Shown here: positions 1-5,395 of the stretch, piece by piece
Layout: every line of letters begins with the position of its first letter
Position numbering within the stretch: position 1 is the first letter of the stretch
Assembly: GCA_020052215.1 (NCBI GenBank)
Contig: JAGVPN010000449.1
Coordinates: forward strand, 1-5,472
Direction of reading: 5' to 3'
From: Syntrophobacterales bacterium
Lineage (GTDB): Bacteria > Desulfobacterota > Desulfobaccia > Desulfobaccales > 0-14-0-80-60-11
Length of the DNA stretch: 5,472 bases
Program-made: the position numbers and the translations under genes
The notes under the pieces: generated by a model
Database searches by the model: none
Told to the model about the DNA's origin: nothing
What the model saw: only the letters and a program-made list of their open reading frames with translations

Positions 1-1
1 C

Positions 2-691
2 AAACCGGGAGAAACCTACACGGTGCGGGAGTTGCTCTATGCCCTCCTGCTGTCGTCAGCCAACGACGGCGCCCGGGCCCTGGCGGAGAAGGTGAGCGGC
101 AGCGAGGCGGCCTTCGCCCATCAGCTCACCCAGGAAGTGCGGCAGTGGGGCGCCTATCGCACGACCCTGGCCACGGCCAACGGCCTGCCGGCGGACAATC
201 AATACTCCACCGCCCAGGACCTGGCCCTGATGTTTCGGCGGGCCATGAACAACCCGGAACTGGCCAAGATCATGGCCACCAAGTATTACACCATCCAGGG
301 AGACCGGGAACTGAGGAATCACAACCGCTTCCTCTTCACCACGCCCCTGGCGGTGGGGGGTAAGACCGGGTACACCCGGGCCTCCAAGCACACCTATGTG
401 GGGCAATTTAAAAACGGGGACCAGGAAATCATCGTCGCCATGATGGGGAGCACCAAGAAGTGGGCCGATCTGCGCCCGCTGATTGAAAAGGGGTTTGAAC
501 TGGCCGGGACGCCCATCGCCAAGCTGCCGCCGGCGGAGGAGAAGCTCTGGTTTGCCAAGTCCAGCAACGGCAAGGCCCGGGTCGCCAAATCCAGGGGCAA
601 GCGGCGGGCCAAGGTGATGATGGGCGCCGCGGGGTCGGCGCCGGCCAAGAAGAAAGCGGCTATCAACAAAAAATCCAGGAACAGCCCGTAA
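2..691 (+). CDS. D-alanyl-D-alanine carboxypeptidase, S11/PBP5-like, partial (5' end outside window)
   Basis: This is the C-terminal 229 residues of a periplasmic low-molecular-weight penicillin-binding protein that trims the terminal D-Ala from peptidoglycan pentapeptides. The reading frame is open from base 2, so the gene starts upstream; the GTG at base 23 lies inside the conserved domain and is not the start. Visible motifs are SxN (Ser-Ala-Asn, bases 56-64, followed by Asp-Gly) and KTG in GGKTGYT (KTG at bases 362-370). They are 102 residues apart, as expected for S11 peptidases (103 in E. coli PBP5). The SxxK nucleophile must lie upstream of the window. The catalytic domain ends near window residue 173. 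No PBP5-type beta-sandwich or amphipathic anchor helix follows; instead there is a 56-residue tail (from base 521) with 17 Lys/Arg. Family assignment is firm. The exact paralogue (dacA, dacD or dacF type) cannot be set from a fragment, so no symbol is given. Confidence 0.93.
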   Translation, partial: KPGETYTVRELLYALLLSSANDGARALAEKVSGSEAAFAHQLTQEVRQWGAYRTTLATANGLPADNQYSTAQDLALMFRRAMNNPELAKIMATKYYTIQGDRELRNHNRFLFTTPLAVGGKTGYTRASKHTYVGQFKNGDQEIIVAMMGSTKKWADLRPLIEKGFELAGTPIAKLPPAEEKLWFAKSSNGKARVAKSRGKRRAKVMMGAAGSAPAKKKAAINKKSRNSP

Positions 692-721
692 TAGTGCCGG
701 GATGCAGGGATATTTGAGGTT

Positions 722-1012
722 ATGGCAGAAAAAGGCTTATTCCATAAAGTAAAAAACAAGCCCACCCGGCGGCGATTCGTGGTGTCCACTATCCGCAAGG
801 ACGAGAACCTCTTTGAGACCGCCGTCTTCGAGGCCAATTTTTTCTATATGCCCCGGCGCCGGAACCAACCGGACCTGGCGCTGGAGACCTCTACCCCGGC
901 CGAGGCCTGGGACCTGCATGCCAAACTGGCGGTCCGCCTCATCCACGAGTATCCATCCCGTGTTATCCAGGAGTATTGCGAACTTACCACGCCGACGCCT
1001 CCCCAGGATTGA
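722..1012 (+). CDS. Hypothetical protein, 96 aa, soluble
   Basis: I do not recognise this protein. It lies 30 bases after the carboxypeptidase stop, in the same direction, and could be co-transcribed with it. A GAGG lies at 716-719, very close to the ATG, and an AGGG at 706-709 is 12 bases away, so the ribosome binding site is present but not ideally spaced. The N-terminus (residues 1-20) is basic. Residues 18-45 alternate hydrophobic and charged residues (FVVSTI, then FETAVFEANFFYM), suggesting two beta strands. Residues 58-84 (AEAWDLHAKLAVRLIHEYPSRV is part of this) look like one amphipathic helix. There is no signal peptide or membrane segment, so it is probably cytoplasmic. GC-rich third positions match the neighbours, and overlapping ORFs in other frames look like shadows. 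Real gene likely; function unknown. Confidence 0.65.
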   Translation: MAEKGLFHKVKNKPTRRRFVVSTIRKDENLFETAVFEANFFYMPRRRNQPDLALETSTPAEAWDLHAKLAVRLIHEYPSRVIQEYCELTTPTPPQD

Positions 1013-1267
1013 GGATTCCTTTCCCGCTACATTCCAGCATCTTCCCTACCAAAAGGGCCTCCGTTATCCAGGTCATAGCTCTAATTTCCTAATTTCTTTG
1101 ATAAGTTCAGGTCTTGGCAAGATAGCCGCGAGCCGAAGACGTGCTCCGCCATGCTCTCCATTTGGAAAATCTGCCACCCCGAGATCGGGCTCGGGCTGCC
1201 GTTGCCCTTAAGCAGTTAAGCGACAAAGACATTGCAAATCAGAAGAAGTCCGAAAATCGATGAGGAA
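1013..1267. other. Intergenic region, no gene seen
   Basis: No frame gives a plausible protein with a ribosome binding site here. The ORF running from base 813 to 1211 is the out-of-frame continuation of a shadow of the 96-residue gene. A short GC hairpin is present (CCCGAG at 1178-1183 with CTCGGG at 1190-1195) but has no following T-run. TTAAGC occurs twice in tandem (1208-1213 and 1216-1221). Base composition falls toward AT from about 1205 onward, as expected upstream of the promoter. Confidence 0.5.
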
Positions 1268-1277
1268 TTGATTGCAA
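1231..1277. promoter_or_regulatory. Candidate operator pair: ATTGCAA repeated 40 bp apart
   Basis: ATTGCAA occurs at 1231-1237 and again at 1271-1277, exactly 40 bases apart (close to four helical turns, so on the same DNA face). The second copy overlaps the -35 hexamer and the spacer of the promoter. It is also embedded in an inverted repeat AATTG (1266-1270) with CAATT (1275-1279). A wider inverted repeat, GAAAAT (1252-1257) with ATTTTC (1277-1282), brackets the -35. This geometry suits a repressor or activator site, but short AT-rich repeats also occur by chance. No regulator gene is in the window. Confidence 0.22.
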
Positions 1278-1297
1278 TTTTCAGCATTTGATATAAT
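1268..1297 (+). promoter_or_regulatory. Sigma70-type promoter of the small ORF and mla operon
   Basis: A perfect TATAAT at 1292-1297 is preceded by an extended -10 TG (1289-1290). TTGATT at 1268-1273 matches the -35 consensus in its first four bases, with an 18-base spacer. A transcript would start near 1303-1305, about 24 bases before the ATG at 1328 and about 225 bases before mlaE. It is the only promoter this good that I noticed in the window. It sits in the longest gene-poor gap before the operon, which supports its being the operon promoter. Confidence 0.62.
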
Positions 1298-1327
1298 TTT
1301 TGAAAAGTTTGGCGAAAGGAAGGGGAA

Positions 1328-1507
1328 ATGCCCGGTTTGTATAACCTGATCGTGGCCATGGCGCTGACCTTCCCAGGCCCGGCGGCGACACTGGCAAAGG
1401 AGAAACCCAATAAATATAACATCCTGGTGACTTTCGGTCAAGCGCAACTTGTGCACTGGGGCTGCTGTTCTTCAATGTCGGTGTCGCATCGGGGCAGTTT
1501 ATCATAG
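1328..1507 (+). CDS. Small ORF, 59 aa, hydrophobic N-terminus; possibly a frameshifted membrane-protein gene
   Basis: Function not recognised. The ORF has unusually good initiation signals: the promoter at 1268-1297 is directly upstream, AGGA (1317-1320) is seven bases before the ATG, and AGGGGA (1321-1326) abuts it. Residues 4-20 (LYNLIVAMALTFPGPAA) look like a signal peptide or membrane segment, followed by charged KEKPNK. After about residue 43 the frame turns into unlikely sequence (Cys, Ser, His-rich) and stops at TAG. One base back in phase from base 1456, another frame gives a second hydrophobic stretch, LGLLFFNVGVASGQFIIV, and ends at TGA 1543-1545 inside the start of mlaE. A single-base deletion around 1445-1461 would therefore explain the change. 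The ORF is also in phase with mlaE. It could be a real short protein, a two-segment membrane protein broken by a frameshift or sequencing error, or a translated leader. Confidence 0.35.
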   Translation: MPGLYNLIVAMALTFPGPAATLAKEKPNKYNILVTFGQAQLVHWGCCSSMSVSHRGSLS

Positions 1508-1528
1508 TCACTATGGAGAAAAACGCAC

Positions 1529-2662
1529 ATGACGGCCCGTGGTGAAATGGTCATGGAGCAACCTTCAGCAGACACGCTGAAGGTGATCCTTTCCGGGGAG
1601 TGGAAGCTGGGGGGTGAACTGCCTGGGGCCGATAAGGTTCAACAAAAGCTCGAAGGCAGGCCGGGGGTTCGTAACCTGGTCTTCGACACCCTGGAACTGG
1701 CCTCCTGGGACAGCGGGCTGTTGACCTTCCTGATGAACCTGGGCGCTCTCTGCTCCCGGCAACAAATTCTCCTAAACCGCGACGGACTGCCCCCAGGAGC
1801 GAAAAGACTGTTGGAACTGGCCTTGGCGGTGCCGGAAAAGAAAGATGCCCGCACCGCGGAGGGGCGGGTGTCGTTTCTCGCCTATTTGGGTGACCAAACC
1901 GTCGAGTTGTTCCGTTCCGCCGGTGAAATGCTGGAGTTCATCGGTGATGCGGTCATTGCCGTTTTAAGGCTGCTGCGGGGCAAGGCCCAGTACCGCCGCT
2001 CCGATCTGGGCCTAATCATGCAGGCCGTCAGCGCCCAGGCGTTGCCCATCGTCTCCCTCATCTGTTTTTTGGTGGGGTTGATCCTGGCGTTTATCGGGGC
2101 CATTCAGCTGCAGCTCTTCGGGGCTCAACTTTATGTGGCCGATTTGGTGGGCATTGCCATGGTTCGCCTGATGGCGGCGATTATGACCGGCATCGTCATG
2201 GCCGGCCGCACGGGGGGGGCCTTTGCGGCCCAGTTGGGGACCATGCAGGTGAACCAGGAGATCGATGCCCTGAAAACCCTGGGCATATCGCCCATGGAGT
2301 TTCTGGTGCTGCCGCGTATGCTGGCCCTGGCGCTGATGATGCCCCTGCTGTGCCTTTACGCCAATATCATGGGCATACTGGGGGGCATGGTGGTGGGGGT
2401 AGGGATGCTCAATATCGGCTTTATGGAATACTATAACGAGACCGCCAAGGCGATCGGTCTCTGGAACCTGGGCATCGGCCTGTTTTCCGGCTTGGTGTTC
2501 GGCGTGATCGTGGCGCTGGCCGGTTGCATGCGGGGCATGCAGTGCGGCCGCAGCGCCTCGGCGGTGGGTGACGCGGCCACGTCCGCGGTGGTCACCGCCA
2601 TTGTCGGGATCATCCTCTCCACCGCGGTGATCACCGTTTTGTGCAACCTGCTGGGAATATGA
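1529..2662 (+). CDS. mlaE: MlaE-family ABC lipid transporter permease with N-terminal STAS (MlaB-like) domain
   Basis: Inner-membrane permease of an MCE-type lipid transporter; it carries phospholipids or related lipids between inner membrane and MCE tunnel, powered by the adjacent ATPase. At 377 residues it is about 115 longer than stand-alone E. coli MlaE (about 260). The extra N-terminus (residues about 16-105) reads as a STAS domain: VILSGEW strand, VRNLVFDT strand, then the loop and helix ASWDSGLLTFLMNLGALC. This replaces the separate MlaB subunit; such fusions are known in other diderms. The permease part spans about 140-377. It has the family signature at 226-266 (GRTGGAFAAQLGTMQVNQE, then IDALKTLGISP, then LVLPR), which contacts the ATPase, and several membrane helices (about 172-195, 207-226, 262-295, 313-333, 352-374). 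GGAG at 1515-1518 is 10 bases before the chosen ATG. ATGs at 1547 and 1553 are weaker alternatives that would still keep the STAS domain. Confidence 0.93.
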   Translation: MTARGEMVMEQPSADTLKVILSGEWKLGGELPGADKVQQKLEGRPGVRNLVFDTLELASWDSGLLTFLMNLGALCSRQQILLNRDGLPPGAKRLLELALAVPEKKDARTAEGRVSFLAYLGDQTVELFRSAGEMLEFIGDAVIAVLRLLRGKAQYRRSDLGLIMQAVSAQALPIVSLICFLVGLILAFIGAIQLQLFGAQLYVADLVGIAMVRLMAAIMTGIVMAGRTGGAFAAQLGTMQVNQEIDALKTLGISPMEFLVLPRMLALALMMPLLCLYANIMGILGGMVVGVGMLNIGFMEYYNETAKAIGLWNLGIGLFSGLVFGVIVALAGCMRGMQCGRSASAVGDAATSAVVTAIVGIILSTAVITVLCNLLGI

Positions 2663-2704
2663 GTCGATTACCGCTTAGCGGGAGTGCCACCAGTACAGCT
2701 CGTC

Positions 2705-2708
2705 AGGA
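2705..2708 (+). promoter_or_regulatory. Ribosome binding site that supports the mlaF start at 2719
   Basis: AGGA lies 10 bases before the ATG at 2719. The upstream alternative ATG at 2659 overlaps the mlaE stop (ATGA, 2659-2662) and has only GGGA two bases before it, which is too close. Confidence 0.45.
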
Positions 2709-2718
2709 TAAAGTGAAA

Positions 2719-3477
2719 ATGACTGAAAAAGAAGCCCACGTAACGGTGGACGATCTCACCATGGCTTATGGCGACTTTGTCCTGATGAGGGACCTGACCT
2801 TTACCATCAACCGGGGGGACATCTTCATCATCATGGGCGGCAGCGGGTGCGGCAAGAGCACCATGATGACCATTTTAATCGGCTTGAAGGCCCCGGCCAA
2901 GGGTAAGGTCTTGTATGGAGAGGTGGATTTCTGGGGAGCCGATCAACAGACCCGCGACCGGATCATTCGCCGCGCCGGGGTGATGTACCAGAGCGGGGCG
3001 CTCTGGAGCTCCATGACCCTGGCCGAGAATATCGCCCTGCCCCTGGAGACCTATACGGATTTGAGCCCGGGCCAGATTCGTGAGGTGGTCAAACTGAAAC
3101 TGGCGCTGGTGGGGATGGCCGGATTCGAAGAGTTTTACCCCTCTGAGATCAGCGGCGGGATGCAGAAACGGGCCGGTATTGCCCGGGCCATGGCCCTCGA
3201 TCCGGAGATCCTGTTTTTCGATGAGCCTTCCGCCGGGTTGGATCCGGTGAGCGCCCGCCGCCTGGATGACCTGATCCTGGAACTGCGTGATAGCCTGGGC
3301 ACCACCATGGTGATAGTCACCCATGAGTTGGCCAGCATCTTTGCCATCGGCAGCAATTCCGTATTTCTGGATGTGTCCAAACGGACCATGACGGCCACCG
3401 GCAACCCGAACCAACTGTTGGCCGAAACCCGGGATCCCAATTTGCGCCTGTTTTTAACCCGTGGCGAGAAATCTTAA
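2719..3477 (+). CDS. mlaF: MlaF-family ABC transporter ATP-binding protein
   Basis: Cytoplasmic ATPase that drives the MlaE permease. Numbered from the ATG at 2719 (252 residues): Walker A GGSGCGKST at 40-48, Q-loop Gln at 91 (VMYQSGALW), a family-type signature EISGGMQKRAGIARA at 143-157 (SGGM in place of the commoner SGGQ, as in Mla-type ATPases), Walker B EILFFDEP at 163-170 with catalytic Glu169, D-loop SAGLDP at 171-176 and switch His202 in VTHE. All ATPase residues are intact. The frame is open back to GTG 2641 and includes ATG 2659, which overlaps the mlaE stop by four bases. The 20 residues this would add are rich in Ser/Thr/Arg, use codons such as CGA, TTA, AGT and ACA that are uncommon here, and match no family feature. 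I therefore prefer 2719, where homology starts within about seven residues. The 2659 start with translational coupling remains possible. Confidence 0.93.
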   Translation: MTEKEAHVTVDDLTMAYGDFVLMRDLTFTINRGDIFIIMGGSGCGKSTMMTILIGLKAPAKGKVLYGEVDFWGADQQTRDRIIRRAGVMYQSGALWSSMTLAENIALPLETYTDLSPGQIREVVKLKLALVGMAGFEEFYPSEISGGMQKRAGIARAMALDPEILFFDEPSAGLDPVSARRLDDLILELRDSLGTTMVIVTHELASIFAIGSNSVFLDVSKRTMTATGNPNQLLAETRDPNLRLFLTRGEKS

Positions 3478-3495
3478 CCGATAGGATGGGCAGAG

Positions 3496-4446
3496 ATGGC
3501 TAAGCAAGCAAACAGAATGATGATCGGCGGTTTCGTGGTCCTCGCAGTGATCCTCATGGCCGCCAGCCTGGTCGTATTCGGTTCGGGCAAATTCTTCAAG
3601 AAAACCAACAAATATATTTTGTACTTCGATGAATCCGTCAAGGGGTTGAGTGTGGGCTCACCGGTGCTGTTCCAGGGCGTTCAGGTCGGGTCTGTGACCA
3701 GCATTACTCTCGAAGCCGACTTCGTTAAGATGAAGACACAAATCCCCATCCTCATCGAAATCGAGCCGGACCGATGGAAGGTGCGAACCGGAGAAAGAAA
3801 TTACCGGAAAGTTGCGACGAAGCTCATCGAAATGGGCCTGCGGGCCGAGCTGATTACGCAGAGTTTTATTACCGGGCAGTTAATGATCCAGCTTGATTTT
3901 TATTCCAAGTCAAAAGTCTGCTATGCTCCACCACAAGTCGACAAAGCCTATGAGGAATATGTCGTGATTCCAACCTGCAAGTCCACCAGCGAACGGCTGG
4001 CCCAAGCCCTTGGGGAACTGGATCTCAAGGCGATAGAAAAGAATTTGAATGCGAGCCTGGCCGGTATCGACCGGTTCATTAACAACCCGGACCTGGCCGC
4101 CAGCCTTCGGGCCCTGAAAGATACGCTTCAGGACACCCGCAAGCTCGTCACCCGGGTGGATCGTCAGGTGGATCCGCTGGCGGACGACGTGAAAAAAACC
4201 GTCAAAGAATTCGGCAAGCTGGCGGCTGATATTGACGCCCGGGTGGGAGGGCTGGCGACCGGTTTTGATAAAACCATGGCCGCGGCCAGAGGTGTCCTTT
4301 CCGCAGACTCACCGCTGATGGTAGAATTGGAGAACACTCTGAAGGAGATTTCCGCCATGAGTAGGTCAATTCGGCAGTTGGCCAATTATCTTGATCAGCA
4401 TCCCGAGGCCCTGATTCGCGGCAAAGGGAATCCTGGAGGGAAATAA
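3496..4446 (+). CDS. mlaD: MCE-domain protein, MlaD/PqiB-like lipid transport subunit
   Basis: Periplasmic substrate-binding and tunnel-forming subunit of the MlaFE-type transporter, anchored in the inner membrane; family members assemble into hexameric rings around a lipid channel. Residues 1-8 are cytoplasmic and a single membrane helix spans about 9-29. The MCE domain covers about 38-137, with the hallmark GSPVLFQGVQVGSV at 54-67 and the PqiB-like ending GLRAELITQSFITGQL at 114-129. Residues 165-300 are helical and coiled-coil-like (repeated Leu/Ile with charged positions). The protein ends in YLDQHPEALIRGK, a C-terminal motif seen in PqiB-like and long MlaD proteins. At 316 residues it is much longer than E. 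coli MlaD (183) yet carries only one MCE domain. Two periplasmic cysteines, 142 and 161, follow the MCE domain. AGGA at 3483-3486 is nine bases before the ATG; the gap from mlaF is 18 bases. Confidence 0.93.
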   Translation: MAKQANRMMIGGFVVLAVILMAASLVVFGSGKFFKKTNKYILYFDESVKGLSVGSPVLFQGVQVGSVTSITLEADFVKMKTQIPILIEIEPDRWKVRTGERNYRKVATKLIEMGLRAELITQSFITGQLMIQLDFYSKSKVCYAPPQVDKAYEEYVVIPTCKSTSERLAQALGELDLKAIEKNLNASLAGIDRFINNPDLAASLRALKDTLQDTRKLVTRVDRQVDPLADDVKKTVKEFGKLAADIDARVGGLATGFDKTMAAARGVLSADSPLMVELENTLKEISAMSRSIRQLANYLDQHPEALIRGKGNPGGK

Positions 4447-4447
4447 C

Positions 4448-5062
4448 ATGAGAGTAGCGCCATTTTCTCGCGGCTTGCCGGTCATCCTGGCGATCGCGGC
4501 CATCTTTTTGGGAGGCTGCAGGAGTCAGTCGCCGCGTTTTTACACCTTGAGCCCGATACAGGAAGACCAGGTGATCTCCAAGAGGAAAAGCCCGGCCCAG
4601 AACGCGGTTATCGGCATCGGCCCCGTCAAGCTGGCCGATTACCTCGACCAGTCGATGCTGGTCACCCGCGCGAGCGACAATCAGGCAGTAAAAGCCGAGT
4701 TCGATCGATGGGTTGGCTCCTTGAAGGATAACTTTATTAATGTTCTGGCCGACAATATTGGTTTTCTTCTGTCGACCGAACGAATTTATCTCTATCCCTG
4801 GCGCCTATCCGTGCCCATCGACTACCAGGTTGTATTGGATATCGTTCGTTGCGACGGCCGGTTGGGCGACGCCGCCTGGCTGGAGGTGCGCTGGAGCATC
4901 TTCGAAGGCCCGGAAAAAAAGCTGCTCAAAACCAATCGGTCCAGTATTCGCGAGCCGGTGAGTGGTACGGATTATGCCGCCGTGGTTGCGGCCCAGAGCC
5001 GGGCCCTGGCCAAGCTCAGCCAGGAGATTGCCGAGGCGATTCAAGGGGCTGGGAAGAACTGA
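4448..5062 (+). CDS. pqiC: PqiC/YmbA-family ABC-transport auxiliary lipoprotein
   Basis: Outer-membrane lipoprotein partner of the MCE transporter. Residues 1-23 form a lipoprotein signal peptide: Arg at 2 and 8, hydrophobic core VILAIAAIFL, and lipobox LGGC with acylated Cys24. Residue +2 is Arg, not Asp, so outer-membrane sorting is expected. Family features follow: FYTLSP at 31-36, the strand VIGIGPVKLADYLDQSMLVTR (part, 54-74), AEFDRWVGSL at 83-92, and a C-terminal helix (176-200) rich in Ala/Gln. In E. coli PqiC works with the MCE protein PqiB. At 204 residues it is close to the family norm (about 190). The start codon lies one base after the mlaD stop, and a strong GGAGGG (4435-4440) inside the end of mlaD is seven bases before it, so translation is probably coupled. 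It is the last clear gene of the operon. Confidence 0.9.
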   Translation: MRVAPFSRGLPVILAIAAIFLGGCRSQSPRFYTLSPIQEDQVISKRKSPAQNAVIGIGPVKLADYLDQSMLVTRASDNQAVKAEFDRWVGSLKDNFINVLADNIGFLLSTERIYLYPWRLSVPIDYQVVLDIVRCDGRLGDAAWLEVRWSIFEGPEKKLLKTNRSSIREPVSGTDYAAVVAAQSRALAKLSQEIAEAIQGAGKN

Positions 5063-5270
5063 ATCGGGTCAGCGTGCCCGGCATGGTTCACGGAGTCAAT
5101 TTCATAGTAAGGGTGAGTATGCCCTGGCCAACTTTTTATTTACTCATCCGATCGCAGCGTTGCTGACGGTAGCCGGAGCTGCGGTGTTTGCTCCCGTGAT
5201 ATTTCTCATCATTGGTGTTATCATTATGACCTGCCCCCTAAAAACTTATCCACAAGTTATGATAGAGTAG
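5063..5270 (+). other. Hydrophobic ORF tail after pqiC, no credible start
   Basis: A frame open from ATG 4962 (inside pqiC, wrong phase) continues past the pqiC stop to TAG 5268-5270. Only the part after about base 5121 looks protein-like: ALANFLFTHPIAALLTVAG, then AAVFAPVIFLIIGVIIMTC, a clear membrane segment, then a short polar tail. No ATG or GTG precedes it in phase between 5063 and 5121. An ATG at 5118 with AGGG (5110-5113) just upstream is in a different phase and stops after 15 codons. This could be the remnant of a small membrane-protein gene that lost its start by a frameshift, or chance. I do not call it a gene. Confidence 0.2.
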
Positions 5271-5289
5271 TGGCACAAAGGGAGGCAGG

Positions 5290-5348
5290 GAGATCTGGCG
5301 TAGCTGCTAGGCGACGGCTATAAACTTTCACTAGCTGCTATAGATCTC
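5290..5348. repeat. Interrupted palindrome with nested TAGCTGCTA arms
   Basis: The outer arms are GAGATCT (5290-5296) and AGATCTC (5342-5348), a perfect inverted repeat. The inner arms are TAGCTGCTAG (5301-5310) and CTAGCTGCTA (5331-5340), which pair at nine of ten positions because the centre base is T in both. The 20 bases between are unrelated. The inner arms also read as a direct repeat (TAGCTGCTA). No T-run follows, so it is not a standard terminator. It may be a protein-binding or recombination site or the fold of a small element; identity unknown. Confidence 0.55.
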
Positions 5349-5377
5349 TTGACTGAATCCCTTGAAAAATCTCTTGA
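5344..5377. repeat. Threefold ATCYCTTGA motif at 12-13 bp spacing
   Basis: ATCTCTTGA at 5344-5352, ATCCCTTGA at 5357-5365 and ATCTCTTGA at 5369-5377. The starts are 13 and 12 bases apart; the middle copy has one substitution. The first copy overlaps the right arm of the preceding palindrome. It could be a degraded short tandem repeat or an iterated binding site; nothing identifies a binding protein. Confidence 0.4.
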
Positions 5378-5395
5378 TACCACTTCGCACTCAAA

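Noticed and set aside
23..25. GTG as start of the carboxypeptidase
   Set aside because: The frame is open upstream to the window edge and the codon lies within the conserved stretch before the SxN motif, so the gene is cut by the window.
1178..1195. GC hairpin as a Rho-independent terminator for the 96-residue gene
   Set aside because: Only six pairs and no T-run follows on either side.
813..1211. 132-residue + strand ORF
   Set aside because: It overlaps the 96-residue gene in another phase, is rich in Arg/Pro/Ser as GC-rich shadows are, and lacks a ribosome binding site.
1208..1511. Three overlapping minus-strand ORFs opposite the small ORF
   Set aside because: They overlap one another, lack visible ribosome binding sites and resemble no protein; the promoter in the region points to the + strand.
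2875..3414. 179-residue minus-strand ORF
   Set aside because: It is the antisense shadow of mlaF, whose ATPase motifs are all intact; the composition (Gly, Gln, His-rich) is typical of antisense frames.
4849..5166. 105-residue + strand ORF across the end of pqiC
   Set aside because: Out of phase with pqiC, Arg/Gly-rich, and without recognisable features; it is a shadow.
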